Positions 41,394-51,600 of a DNA stretch of 64,000 nucleotides are shown piece by piece. Both the position numbers and the translations under genes were made by a program. Location: NCBI RefSeq assembly GCF_902364025.1, contig NZ_CABJCG010000011.1:178483-242482 (forward strand), written 5' to 3'. A model generated the notes under the pieces. The model was not told the DNA's origin. It was given only the letters and a program-made list of their open reading frames with translations, and made no database searches. Origin of the DNA: Enterocloster lavalensis (GTDB lineage Bacteria; Bacillota; Clostridia; Lachnospirales; Lachnospiraceae). How positions within the stretch are numbered: the first letter of the stretch is position 1; each line of letters begins with the position of its first letter.

Positions 41394-43139
41394 ATGGAGA
41401 CAATTAATCTTAAAATCAACGGCATTGAAGTCGCCGCTCCCAAGGGTTCCACAATCCTGGAGGCAGCAAGACTGGCGCATATCGAGATCCCTACTCTGTG
41501 TTTCTTAAAGGAGATCAACGAGATCGGCGCCTGCCGTATCTGTATTGTAGAGTTAAAAAATGGCAAACTGGTAACTTCCTGCGTATATCCGGTTGAGGAG
41601 GGCATGGAAGTATTCACCAATACACCCAAGGTTCTGGATTCCAGAAAGAAGACCTTACAGCTTCTGTTATCCAACCACAACCGTTCCTGCTTATCCTGCG
41701 TGCGCAGCGGACACTGCGAGCTGCAGGAGCTGGCTCACGAGCTGGGCGTTGAGGACGAGGCTTACTACGATGGCGAGATCACCCCGTCCGAGATCGACAC
41801 CACCGCGGCCCACATGATCCGCGACAACAGCAAGTGTATCCTCTGCCGCCGCTGCGTGGCCGTATGTGACAACGTACAGGGCATCGGCGTCATCGGCGCC
41901 AACCACCGCGGCTTCAAGACCAGCATCGGTTCCGCCTTTGAGATGGGCCTGGGAGAGACCTCCTGCGTATCCTGCGGACAGTGTATCGCGGTCTGCCCCA
42001 CCGGCGCTCTGACCGAGAAGGACTACACCGGCGATGTATTCGCCGCAATCGCAGATCCCAAGAAGCACGTGATCGTGCAGACCGCTCCCGCGGTGCGCGC
42101 TGGTTTAGGCGAGGAGTTCGGCCTTCCCATCGGCACCAACGTGGAGGGCAAGATGGCCGCAGCTCTGCGCCGTCTTGGATTTGACAAAGTATTTGACACC
42201 GATTTCTCCGCGGACCTCACCATCATGGAGGAGGCCCACGAGTTTATCGACCGCGTACAGAACGGCGGCGTGCTGCCCTTAATCACCTCCTGCTCACCGG
42301 GCTGGGTAAAATACTGCGAGCACTATTTCCCGGATATGACCGAGAACCTGTCCTCCTGTAAGTCCCCGCAGCAGATGTTCGGCGCCATCGCCAAGTCCTA
42401 CTACGCGGAGAAGATGGGAATTGATCCCAAGGATATCGTCAGCGTCAGCGTGATGCCCTGTACGGCCAAGAAGTTCGAGATCGGCCGCGAGGACGAGGCT
42501 GCCAACGGCGTGCCGGACGTGGACATTTCCATCACCACCAGGGAGCTGGCCCGCATGATCAAGAAGGCCGGCATCAAGTTCCTGTCCCTGCCGGATGAGA
42601 AGTTCGACGATCCGCTTGGCATCGGCACCGGCGCAGGCGTAATCTTCGGCGCAACGGGCGGCGTTATGGAAGCGGCCTTAAGAACCGCTGTTGAGACCCT
42701 GACCGGCGAGGAGCTGCCCAAGCTCGACTTCACGGAAGTCCGCGGCACCGCAGGCATCAAGGAAGCCACCTACAACGTGGCTGGCATGGACGTGAAGATC
42801 GCGGTTGCCTCCGGCCTTGGCAACGCCAAGACTCTGCTGGAGAAGGTGAAATCCGGCGAGGCCGACTACCACTTTATCGAGATCATGGGATGTCCCGGCG
42901 GCTGTGTCAACGGCGGCGGACAGCCCCAGCAGCCCGGCTACGTGCGTAACACCACGGACATCCGCGCGCTGCGCGCCAAGGTTCTGTACGACTCGGATGT
43001 GGCCAATCCCATCCGCAAGTCCCACGAGAACCCCGCCATCAAGGAGCTCTACGCCACTTACCTGGGCGAGCCCGGAAGCGAGAAGGCGCACCACCTGCTT
43101 CACACCTCCTACGTGAAGAGGACCATCAATCAGCATTAA
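41394..43139 (+). CDS. hydA: [FeFe] hydrogenase catalytic subunit, group A (HydA/HndD)
   Basis: A 581-residue catalytic subunit. An N-terminal [2Fe-2S] domain (residues ~34-52), the HxxxCxxC HNRSCLSCVRSGHC cluster and two [4Fe-4S] clusters (CILCRRCVAVC, CVSCGQCIAVCP) lead to the H-cluster domain. All three canonical motifs are intact: ITSCSPGW, VMPCTAKKFE and GCPGGCVNGGGQP. It reduces protons or oxidises H2 with ferredoxin and NADH in the HydABC complex. Last gene of the operon, followed by a terminator. Maturases hydE, hydF and hydG are not in this window. Confidence 0.95.
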   Translation: METINLKINGIEVAAPKGSTILEAARLAHIEIPTLCFLKEINEIGACRICIVELKNGKLVTSCVYPVEEGMEVFTNTPKVLDSRKKTLQLLLSNHNRSCLSCVRSGHCELQELAHELGVEDEAYYDGEITPSEIDTTAAHMIRDNSKCILCRRCVAVCDNVQGIGVIGANHRGFKTSIGSAFEMGLGETSCVSCGQCIAVCPTGALTEKDYTGDVFAAIADPKKHVIVQTAPAVRAGLGEEFGLPIGTNVEGKMAAALRRLGFDKVFDTDFSADLTIMEEAHEFIDRVQNGGVLPLITSCSPGWVKYCEHYFPDMTENLSSCKSPQQMFGAIAKSYYAEKMGIDPKDIVSVSVMPCTAKKFEIGREDEAANGVPDVDISITTRELARMIKKAGIKFLSLPDEKFDDPLGIGTGAGVIFGATGGVMEAALRTAVETLTGEELPKLDFTEVRGTAGIKEATYNVAGMDVKIAVASGLGNAKTLLEKVKSGEADYHFIEIMGCPGGCVNGGGQPQQPGYVRNTTDIRALRAKVLYDSDVANPIRKSHENPAIKELYATYLGEPGSEKAHHLLHTSYVKRTINQH

Positions 43140-43158
43140 TCCGTTTTTTGCAAGCACA

Positions 43159-43203
43159 TAAAACAGCGAGGGCAGGGATTTTTCCCTGTCCTCGCTGTTT
43201 TTA
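43159..43203. terminator. Bidirectional terminator after hydA
   Basis: AAAACAGCGAGGGCAGGGA pairs with the TCCCTGTCCTCGCTGTTTT half (about 43160-43178 and 43183-43201). A and T runs on both sides serve hydA (+) and the Crp-family gene (-). Confidence 0.85.
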
Positions 43204-43227
43204 TGCGATGGTATCGCCGGTTCCGCC

Positions 43228-43854
43228 CTATTCCGCCAGAGCGGCGGCAAACCGTTCCTCGTCCAGAATATAAAATCGATGCGCTTCATACTTTACCAGC
43301 CCCTCATCCCGGCACTGGGCAAGGATACGATTTAAGCTGCGAAGGGGAGTGCATACCTCATTCATAAGCTGTTCTTTTGTCAAAACGCCCAGGCTCCTCA
43401 GCTGTTTATGACGGTACAGACAGTGCAGAACACGGCTTTTTAAGTCCATGGAAGCGCTCTGAATATAATGATCTGAATTCTCCGCGATCTTTAACGCCAT
43501 CTGACGCAGCAGAAACTCGCTGAACCGATGGTCCTCCCTCATCCAGATTTCCACACCCCTTCTGGGGATTCTGACCACTTTGCACGGATTAACCGCCGAG
43601 ACCCCCAGCGTGGTCCGGCTTTCACAAAACAACTCCACCTCGCCGAAACAGCCGTCTTTTTCATATCGATATAAGGAAATAAACATTCCATTTAATGTAT
43701 AGATATAAACTTCCGCCGTACCTTCAAGCAAGAGAAACAGAGACGAATTCTGTTCGTCCGGTTGAAGGATACCGCTCCCCTTTGGGTATGTCCTGATATC
43801 AAAATAGGGTAGGACCTGTTTCGGCGCACTCTTTATCAATTCATGAACATCCAT
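43228..43854 (-). CDS. Crp/Fnr-family transcriptional regulator
   Basis: A 208-residue regulator. An N-terminal cyclic-nucleotide-binding-type beta-barrel (GILQPDEQNSSLFLLLEGTAEVYIYTLNG, RYEKDGCFGEVELFCESRTTLGVSAVNPCKVVRI) is followed by the dimer helix and a C-terminal HTH (LGVLTKEQLMNEVCTPLRSLNRILAQCRDEGLVKYEAHRFYILDEE). There is no N-terminal Fnr cysteine cluster. It is divergent from the nucleoside hydrolase gene, with a GGTCATATGACC dyad in between that it may bind. Confidence 0.88.
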   Translation of the reverse strand: MDVHELIKSAPKQVLPYFDIRTYPKGSGILQPDEQNSSLFLLLEGTAEVYIYTLNGMFISLYRYEKDGCFGEVELFCESRTTLGVSAVNPCKVVRIPRRGVEIWMREDHRFSEFLLRQMALKIAENSDHYIQSASMDLKSRVLHCLYRHKQLRSLGVLTKEQLMNEVCTPLRSLNRILAQCRDEGLVKYEAHRFYILDEERFAAALAE

Positions 43855-43871
43855 CTTTTTGTCACCTCTAT

Positions 43872-43913
43872 GGTCATATGACCTATATTTCTCAATTACC
43901 CCTGACCTATAAT
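43872..43913 (+). promoter_or_regulatory. Dyad and -10 box upstream of the nucleoside hydrolase gene
   Basis: GGTCATATGACC (43872-43883) is a perfect palindrome. TATAAT (43908-43913) has no usable -35 box. The palindrome is centred about 42 bp before the expected start point, the place of a class II Crp activator site. The same palindrome is 18 nt upstream of the Crp-family start codon, allowing autoregulation. A further TGACC half site lies at 43903. Confidence 0.6.
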
Positions 43914-43942
43914 GATACTATCATAAAAAAAGGAGCTTGAAT

Positions 43943-44917
43943 ATGAGAAAATTAATCATTGACACAGATTGTGGCAGCGATGACGCCGTAGCCCTGATCA
44001 TGGCGTTAAAATCCAGGGAAGTATCAGTGGAAGCCATAACCACCGTGGGAGGAAATGTTCCGATGGAACTGGCTACCCAAAACGCGCTGATGACAATGGA
44101 GATTACCGGAGCGCAGATGCCGCCTTTATACGCCGGGGCTGCAAGGCCGTTGTTTCGCGACCTCGTTACGGCGGTGAACGTACATGGCGAGGACGGCATG
44201 GGTGATTTAGGGCTGATCCATCCCGCGGGAAGGGCAGAGACGGAACATGCCGCGGATGCCATTCTCCGAATTGTAAAGACCTACCCGGATGAAGTCGAAA
44301 TTGTAACCATCGGCCCTGTGACGAACATTGCCCTGGCTATTATGAAGGACCCTGCAGCCATGAAGCGGGTAAAGCATATTTACAGCATGGGAACCACTGG
44401 CTTTGGACCAGGCAACTGTACTCCCGTCTCAGAATTTAATATTTACGTTGACGCGGAGGCATTCCATCGCATGATTACGGCCGGAATCCCCATTACCATT
44501 GTCGGTTTTGACTTATGCCTGGGGGATTCAGTTCTGACAAAGGAAGATATGGAAATGCTGATGAACAGCCGGAAAGAAGAGGCTGTATTTTCGGTAAAAT
44601 GCAACCGCCTGCTGGCAGAATACAATTTAGCCGCCCATAACCAGTATTTCGTGGACCTCCCGGACGCGGTGGCAATGGCTGTTGCGCTGTGGGACGATAT
44701 CGCAATCGAAAAAAAGGCGTGCTACGCACATGTCTGCCTGAAGGAGGAGGCGGCTTATGGACAGGTTATTTTCAACGACGGCTCAAAGCTGGCCATCCAG
44801 GAAGGCTTCGGGGAACACGCCCCCAATGTGGAGGTGTGCACGAAGCTTAATAATGCGCTTTATAAAAAGAGATTGTTGTCGTTACTCATGGAAGAAAATA
44901 CCTGCTACACGGTCTGA
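43943..44917 (+). CDS. Nucleoside hydrolase (inosine-uridine preferring type)
   Basis: Start MRKLIIDTDCGSDDAVALIMAL (AAGGAG site) gives 324 residues. DTDCGSDDA (residues 7-15) is the calcium-binding aspartate cluster of nucleoside N-ribohydrolases, followed by GNVPMELATQNAL, VTIGPVTNIALAIMKDP and YSMGTTGFGPGNCTPVSEFNIYVDAEAF. It cleaves the N-glycosidic bond of nucleosides to free bases and ribose. It is divergent from a Crp-family gene whose palindrome sits at an activating position. Confidence 0.93.
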   Translation: MRKLIIDTDCGSDDAVALIMALKSREVSVEAITTVGGNVPMELATQNALMTMEITGAQMPPLYAGAARPLFRDLVTAVNVHGEDGMGDLGLIHPAGRAETEHAADAILRIVKTYPDEVEIVTIGPVTNIALAIMKDPAAMKRVKHIYSMGTTGFGPGNCTPVSEFNIYVDAEAFHRMITAGIPITIVGFDLCLGDSVLTKEDMEMLMNSRKEEAVFSVKCNRLLAEYNLAAHNQYFVDLPDAVAMAVALWDDIAIEKKACYAHVCLKEEAAYGQVIFNDGSKLAIQEGFGEHAPNVEVCTKLNNALYKKRLLSLLMEENTCYTV

Positions 44918-44979
44918 AAATGTTATTGTAAGGCTTCCATGGACCCGCTGTAATTAGCCTGTTAATCTGGTACTTTTTA

Positions 44980-44988
44980 TGGTATGAT
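44980..44988 (+). promoter_or_regulatory. Extended -10 of the AAA/nuclease-like gene
   Basis: TGGTATGAT (hexamer 44983-44988) is an extended -10. A weak TGTTAA (44960-44965) would be the -35. The gene start follows at 45032. Confidence 0.4.
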
Positions 44989-45031
44989 GAACATGAAATG
45001 CATTTGTTGTCCGAAAGGAGGCGCCGGTTAC

Positions 45032-46666
45032 ATGGCTTTGAAAAAGAAATTGCCAATCGGTAATGATGAGTTCCGCGAGGTGCGGGAGCTGGACTATTAC
45101 TATGTAGATAAATCGCTGATGATTCAGGAATTCATTGAAATGGGTGATAAGGTGGCGCTCATCGCCCGGCCGCGCCGGTTCGGAAAAACCCTTAATTTGA
45201 CAATGGTGAGGGAGTTTTTCGATATTACGGCAGACAGCCGGCCGCTGTTTGAGGGGCTTGCCATCATGGATACGCCCTGCGCCTCGCAAATGAATACCTT
45301 GCCGGTTATATATCTGACGTTTAAAAATTGCAGGGGCGTAACCGTGGAGGAACTGATTTTTACGTTAAAGCGGGAGCTGCTGCGGGAATATCTGCGGTAT
45401 GCCGGTATCGTGGAAACGCTGCCTGAGGGTTCATTTGAGCGGGAAAATTTTTATGAGATTCTGGACACGCTGAAGGACAAGAGTTCATCCTATATCTATC
45501 TGACAAACTGCCTGGTTGACCTGACATCCATCGCGGCGGCTTGTTTTAAAGAAAAGCCCATTATGCTGATTGACGAATATGACCAGCCCATTATGAGCAG
45601 CTATGAGTATGGCTACCACGACGAACTGGGGGCGTTTTTTTCCACGTTTTACGGCTCCGCCATGAAGGGGAATTCGAACCTCAGGCAAGCGCTCCTGACG
45701 GGAATTCAGAGAGTTGCCAAGGAGAGCATTTTTTCACAATTTAATAATCCCCAAATTTATACTGTGATTGACCGCGAGTACGCGCCTTACTTTGGCATGA
45801 CTCCTTCGGAAGTGGGTCAGCTCCTGAGGGAATACGGATTGGAGCTGACCGATGAAGTCAGGAAAATGTATGATGGATATCTGATCGGCGGGTACGAGGT
45901 GTACAATCCTTGGTCCGTTTTAAATTATGCGAAGCGGAGAAGCCTGGAAAATTATTGGGTGAAAACCTCGTCCAACTTTCTGGTGCGCAAAGCCCTGTCC
46001 CACGCGGACAAAAACTTTTGGGATCGGTTCGATGAACTTGCAGCGGGTAAACCTGCCACCGTCTGGCTGACATTGGACACTTCCTTTGTGGAACGGGAAA
46101 GCAATTACAGCCTGTGGGGATTGCTGGCCAATGCGGGGTATATTACGGTGGTCCAGCGGCTCGATTCAAATTCCGCAGTGGTGCGCATTCCCAATGATGA
46201 AGTGATGGCGGAGTTTCAGATGCTGGTTACAGAAATTGCTGGGATCGACGGGCAGGATTTAAACCGGATGATGTCCTGTCTGATTCAGGGAGATATGGAC
46301 ACCTTCTTTTCTCTGTACAAAGATATTGTAATCTCCTGCACCAGTTATATGGATGCCAGGGAAAATGCCTACCATATGCTGTTTTTAGGTATGTGCATCA
46401 CGTTGCGCGGGAAATATGAGGTGACCAGTAACCTAGAAGCCGGATACGGGCGGAGTGATATTACCCTACGAGCTTTGATACCGGAAAAGCCCAATATCAT
46501 TGTTGAATTTAAGCAGGGAGAAGATATTGAAAGCCTGGCTGAGCAGGCGCTGCGACAGATTATGGAGCAGAAATACTATCATGGATTGAAGGGAAAAACA
46601 ATCTGTGTCGGCCTGGCTCATGATAAGAAAAGATGTCATATTGATCACAATATGATTGAAATTTAA
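45032..46666 (+). CDS. AAA-ATPase-like (PF09820) protein with C-terminal PD-(D/E)XK-type nuclease domain
   Basis: Start MALKKKLPIGNDEFREV (AAAGGAGG site) gives 544 residues. Features are LDYYYVDKSLMIQEFIEMGDKVALIARPRRFGKTLNLTMVREFFDI (Walker A-like RRFGKT), IMLIDEYDQPIMSSYEYGYHDELGAFF (Walker B-like) and a C-terminal IIVEFKQGEDIESLAEQALRQIMEQKYYHGL with the E-x-K core of PD-(D/E)XK folds. Such paired domains are frequent in multicopy in anaerobic gut bacteria and remain uncharacterised. A defence or mobile-element link is suggested for the family but not visible here. Confidence 0.85.
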   Translation: MALKKKLPIGNDEFREVRELDYYYVDKSLMIQEFIEMGDKVALIARPRRFGKTLNLTMVREFFDITADSRPLFEGLAIMDTPCASQMNTLPVIYLTFKNCRGVTVEELIFTLKRELLREYLRYAGIVETLPEGSFERENFYEILDTLKDKSSSYIYLTNCLVDLTSIAAACFKEKPIMLIDEYDQPIMSSYEYGYHDELGAFFSTFYGSAMKGNSNLRQALLTGIQRVAKESIFSQFNNPQIYTVIDREYAPYFGMTPSEVGQLLREYGLELTDEVRKMYDGYLIGGYEVYNPWSVLNYAKRRSLENYWVKTSSNFLVRKALSHADKNFWDRFDELAAGKPATVWLTLDTSFVERESNYSLWGLLANAGYITVVQRLDSNSAVVRIPNDEVMAEFQMLVTEIAGIDGQDLNRMMSCLIQGDMDTFFSLYKDIVISCTSYMDARENAYHMLFLGMCITLRGKYEVTSNLEAGYGRSDITLRALIPEKPNIIVEFKQGEDIESLAEQALRQIMEQKYYHGLKGKTICVGLAHDKKRCHIDHNMIEI

Positions 46667-46726
46667 GGTATTTCCAGCCTGCGGGTGATCTGTCATCTGC
46701 CAGGCAGCACTTGGACTTCCTGAAGA

Positions 46727-46771
46727 AAAGGCGGCGAACCCGGACCTAACCTCCGTTTTCGCCGCCTTTTT
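46727..46771. terminator. Bidirectional terminator
   Basis: GAAAAGGCGGCGAA pairs with TTCGCCGCCTTTTTC (about 46723-46735 and 46757-46772). It separates the AAA-like gene (+) and the second hydA gene (-). Confidence 0.85.
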
Positions 46772-46801
46772 CATCTGATCAAATCCCCATTTCCCAGATT
46801 T

Positions 46802-48595
46802 TTACTGTTTTTCCGCGTCCACCAGCTGGTTATACTTCCCTCTCCCCACATAATGGGTATGCAGCAGATGGTGGGCCAGATGCCCGTTGGGTTCGCCCAG
46901 CCATTCCCCGTACAGTTTCATCAGATCCGGGTTCTCGTGGGATTTGCGCAGAACCTTGCGCTCGTCCTCGCTGTAAAGCGCCCTGGCCCGCTTCTCGCGG
47001 TAATTCTCCTCCGTGCACCGGGGCTGGCCGCCACCGTTGATACAGCCGCCCGGGCAGCCCATCACCTCGATGAAATGATAGGGCGACGTGCCCTCAGCCA
47101 CTTCCTTCATCAGCATGGAAGCGCCTTCCAGTCCGCTGGTTACGGCGATGTTCACCGTGACGCCCTTCAGATGTTCATAGGCGGGCAGGGTGTTCTCAAT
47201 GGTGATGGACGCGGTTTTTACCTGCTCTAATCCCACGATAGGGGTCACGTGGAGCTGTTCAAAGGGCAGCTCCGATCCGGTCACCACCTCGTAGACCGTG
47301 CGCAGGGCCGCTTCCATCACACCGCCGGTGACGCCGAAAATGTCGGCCGCGCCGGTACCCAGCCCCAGTGGGGCGTCGAACTCGCCCTCGGGCAGGTTCA
47401 CAAAGTCGATGCCGCACTTCTTGATCATCCGGGCCAGCTCCCTGGTGGTCAGCACCGCGTCCACGTCGCGGATTCCGTCCACCTCCATCTCGGGCCTCTG
47501 AATCTCATACTTCTTGGCCGTGCAGGGCATCACGGACACCACGAACATATCCTCCGGCTTCGTCCCGGTCTTTTCCGCGTAGAAGGTCTTGACCACCGCG
47601 CCCATCATGGTGTGGGGGCTTTTGCAGGTGGACAAGTGGTCCAGCTCGCCCGGGAACTGGTGCTCGATGTGCTTGATCCAGCCCGGGGAACAACTGGTGA
47701 TCATGGGCAGCGCGGCCTGGCCGCCCGTGAGCGCCGCGTTCAGACGGCCCAACAGCTCCGTGCCCTCCTCCAGGATGGTTAAGTCCGCGGAGAACAGGGT
47801 GTCGAACACGTCGTCAAAGCCGATCTCATGGAGGGCCGTAGCCATTTTCCCGGTCACCGGGGTGCCGCAGGGCAGGCCGAACTCCTCGCCCAGGGCGGCG
47901 CGGACCGCGGGGGCCACCTGGACAATGACCCGCTTGCCCGGGTCGGCCAGGGCCTTCCAAACCGGCGTCAGACCGTCCGTCTCCTGGAGCGCTCCCGTGG
48001 GACAGACCACGGTGCACTGGCCGCACATGGCGCAGGCCGTGGAGTTTAAGGGCAGGCCCATAGCCGGGCTGATCACGGTGTCGAACCCGCGGTTCTGGGC
48101 CTGGATCGCGCCCACCTTCTGAATCTGGGCGCAGGCCGTAACGCAGCGGCGGCACAGGATGCATTTACTGGTGTCCCGGGTGATGGACGGGGAAATGTCC
48201 ACCTTTGCCTTGGACATGGCGCCCTCGAAGCGGCTCTCCGTCACGCCCAATTCATAACCCAGCTCCTGGAGTTCGCAGCTCTGGTTGCGGTTGCAGCTCA
48301 AACAGTCCTTGGGGTGGTTGGACAAAAGCAGCTCGTAGAGGACCTTTCTGGCGGCCAGCACCTTGGGGGAGTGGGTTTTCACCTGCATCCCCTCCCGGGC
48401 CTTCACCATGCAGGACGCCTGCAGGTTCTTCATTCCCTCCACTTCCACCACGCAGATCCGGCAGGAACCGTACTGATGGACATTTTTCATATGGCACAGG
48501 CTGGGCACCTTGACGCCGGCCGCCTCCGCCGCTTCCATGATGGTGGAGCCCTCCGGGACCTCCACCGGTTTTCCATTTATTGTTAAATGTAACAT
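46802..48595 (-). CDS. hydA: [FeFe] hydrogenase catalytic subunit, second copy
   Basis: Start MLHLTINGKPVEVPEG (AGGAGG 9 nt upstream) gives 597 residues; the longer frame has no coding support. The same layout as the first HydA is seen: N-terminal [2Fe-2S], HPKDCLSCNRNQSCELQEL cluster, two [4Fe-4S] clusters and the intact H-cluster motifs ITSCSPGW, VMPCTAKKYE and GCPGGCINGGGQP. It is the last gene of operon 2, after NuoE-like and NuoF-GltD-like genes. The two HydA proteins are clearly paralogous but not near-identical, so this is not a recent duplication. Confidence 0.95.
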   Translation of the reverse strand: MLHLTINGKPVEVPEGSTIMEAAEAAGVKVPSLCHMKNVHQYGSCRICVVEVEGMKNLQASCMVKAREGMQVKTHSPKVLAARKVLYELLLSNHPKDCLSCNRNQSCELQELGYELGVTESRFEGAMSKAKVDISPSITRDTSKCILCRRCVTACAQIQKVGAIQAQNRGFDTVISPAMGLPLNSTACAMCGQCTVVCPTGALQETDGLTPVWKALADPGKRVIVQVAPAVRAALGEEFGLPCGTPVTGKMATALHEIGFDDVFDTLFSADLTILEEGTELLGRLNAALTGGQAALPMITSCSPGWIKHIEHQFPGELDHLSTCKSPHTMMGAVVKTFYAEKTGTKPEDMFVVSVMPCTAKKYEIQRPEMEVDGIRDVDAVLTTRELARMIKKCGIDFVNLPEGEFDAPLGLGTGAADIFGVTGGVMEAALRTVYEVVTGSELPFEQLHVTPIVGLEQVKTASITIENTLPAYEHLKGVTVNIAVTSGLEGASMLMKEVAEGTSPYHFIEVMGCPGGCINGGGQPRCTEENYREKRARALYSEDERKVLRKSHENPDLMKLYGEWLGEPNGHLAHHLLHTHYVGRGKYNQLVDAEKQ

Positions 48596-48674
48596 ATTGT
48601 TTTTCCTCCTGGCATTGATCTCATTAAGGGTGCGCTTGCGGTTCGCTCTGCGCCATAAAGCGCGGCGAGCGCTC

Positions 48675-51600
48675 TCAGCGCCGGTCGCAGTGCAGGCAGC
48701 GCAGGGATTCTCCCATGGCGTCAAGCTGGTGGTAGCCGCAGTTTACTTCCCGGAAATTGTCCTTGCGCTCCTCCGGGCTTAAGTTCCTGGTGGCGAAACG
48801 GTTGTGGGGTTCGCTCACCTCCAGCTCGATCTGGGGAATCTCAAACCACTGTCCCACGTTGAGCTGGCCCTTGCCGCCCAGGTACTGGTCGATCTTCATG
48901 GCCGACTGTTTGCCGTCCGCGATGGCCTGGATCACCACATTGGCGCCCCAGGGGCTTACGTCTCCGCCTGCGAACACGCCCTTTTCCGCGGTCTGGCGGG
49001 TGAAGCGGTCGATCTCCAGCTTTCCGCTGCGGTCCGCGGCCACATGGGTGGTCTTGTAGACCTGATGGTCCACATCCTGGTTGATGGCGGTGATCACGCC
49101 GTCGCACTCCACATTGAACTCAGAGCCGGGCACGTGGGCGGTGCGCCTGCGGCCGTCTCTGCCGTAATCGGTTTCCTGACGGCGGACCAGACGGATTCCG
49201 GTCACCTGTCCGTTTTCGCCCAGAATCTCCACCGGGGAAGCCATGGTGATGATCTCCACGCCCTCTTCCCTGGCCTCCTCGATCTCCTCAGCACCGGCGG
49301 GCATCTCCTTCTCCGCTCTGCGGTAGACCACCGTAACTTTGCTCGCGCCCAGGCGAACCGCGGTTCTGGCCACGTCCATGGCCGTGCTGCCGCCGCCGAT
49401 GACCACCAGCTGATCCGGCACGGTCAGATCGCGCTTTAAGCCCACGCGCTTTAAGAAGCCAAGTCCGCTCTCCACTCCGGCCAGGTCCTCGCCGGGCACA
49501 TCCAGCAGGCGAGACACCTGGGTTCCGGCTGCGATATAGATAGCGTCGGACTGCGCTTTCATCTCGTCAAAGCTCAAATCTGTGCCGATGCGGGTGTTCA
49601 GATGGATCTGCACGCCGCTTTTCTCGATGGCGTGGATTTCCTTCTCCAGCACCTTCTTTGGCAGGCGGTATTCCGGGATGCCCCAGTAGAGCACGCCGCC
49701 GGCCACGGACTCGGACTCGTAGACATGGACCTCGTGGCCCAGGTTTGCCAGGTAGTAGGCGCAGGTCAGGCCGGAGGGACCCGCTCCGATTATAGAAACC
49801 TTCTTGCCGGTGGGCGCCAGGGGCTCCACCAGCGGAACATTGTACTCGTCCCGCAGCGCGTAGTCGCCGATAAAACGCTTCAGGGAACAGATTGCCAGCG
49901 GTTCGTCCACCTGCGCCCGGCGGCAGTGGGACTCGCAGGGGTGGGTGCAGACGCGGCCGCAGACTGCCGGGAACGGATTGTCCTGGCGGATCAGGCGGTA
50001 GGCGTCGTCGATGCGCCCGGCGGCCAACAGGGACATGTAGCCGGGGATGAACACATTCGCCGGACATGCGTTGCGGCAGGGCGAGGTCTGAAGCTCCGCG
50101 CACACGCCCGCGCTGCAGTGCTTGTCGTAGATGTGGGCCTCGTACTCGTCCCGGAAATATTTCAGGGTGGAAAGCACCGGGTTGGGGGCGGTCTGGCCTA
50201 ATCCGCACATGGCGGTCTGCTGGATGGTGCCCGCCAGCTCCTCCAATAAATCCAGATCGCCGGGTTCGCCCTTACCCTCGGTGATGCGCTCCAGGATTTC
50301 CAGCATGCGGCGGGTGCCGTTACGGCAGGGGAGGCATTTTCCGCAGGACTCGTCACAGATGAAGTCCATGAAATAGCGGGCCGTGTCCACCATGCAGGTG
50401 TCCTCGTTCATGACGATCAGGCCGCCGGAACCCATGATTGCGCCCAGCTTGGCTAAGGACTCGTAGTCCACCGGGGTGTTTAAATGCTCCTTGGTGAGGC
50501 AGCCGCCGGAGGGACCGCCGGACTGGATGGCCTTGAATTTCTTGCCGCCGATGATGCCGCCGCCGATCTTGTAGATGATGTCGCCCAGGATGGTGCCCAT
50601 GGGGACCTCGATGATTCCCGCGTTGACGATGTCTCCGGCCAGGGCGAACACTTTGGTGCCCGCGCTCTTCTCCGTGCCGAACCGGCGGTACCACTGGGAA
50701 CCGTTTAACACGATGGGAGCCACGTTTGCCAGGGTTTCCACGTTGTTGATGATGGTGGGGCTTTCAAACAATCCCTTCTCGAAGGGGAAGGGCGGTTTCT
50801 GCCTGGGCTCGCCGCGTTTTCCCTCGATGGAGGCCAGCAGAGAAGTCTCCTCGCCGCAGACAAATGCGCCCGCGCCGATGCGGATCTCTAAGTCAAAGCT
50901 GAAATCGCTGCCCAGGATGTGCTCGCCCAGGATACCGGCGGCCCGTGCCTGATCGATGGCATTTCCCAGGCGCTCCACGGCGATGGGATACTCCGCGCGC
51001 ACGTAGACGTAACCCTTGGAAGCTCCGATGGCGTAACCGCCCAACATCATACCTTCGATGATGCTGTGGGGATCGCCCTCCAGCAGGCTGCGGTCCATAA
51101 ATGCGCCCGGATCGCCCTCGTCGGCGTTACAGACCATGAACTTGCGCCCGTCCCCGGACACGGCCTTCATGCCCGCCTCCCACTTCACGCCCGTGGGGAA
51201 GCCCGCGCCGCCGCGGCCCCTGAGGCCCGCGTCCTTGACAACGGTCACCACGTCCTCCTGACTCATGCCGTGAAGGGCCTTGGCAAGGGCCGCGTAACCG
51301 TCCCGGGCCACATAGGCTTCCAGGGAGGAGAATTCCATCTGGCCGCAGTTGCGCAGGGCGATGCGGATCTGGCCCTCGAAGAAACCGATGTTCTCCATTT
51401 TAGGCACATGGATGCCCATGTCGTCGTCAAAATATGTATACTCCTCGCAGATCTGATCGTTCACCAGGTGTTGCAGCACCACGTTCTCCACCTTTTCCGG
51501 GTCCATTTTCGTGTAGAACACGCCGTCCGGCTGAACCAGGATCACGGGGCCAAGTGCGCAGGTGCCCATACAGCCGGTGACCAACACCTCCACCTCGTCC

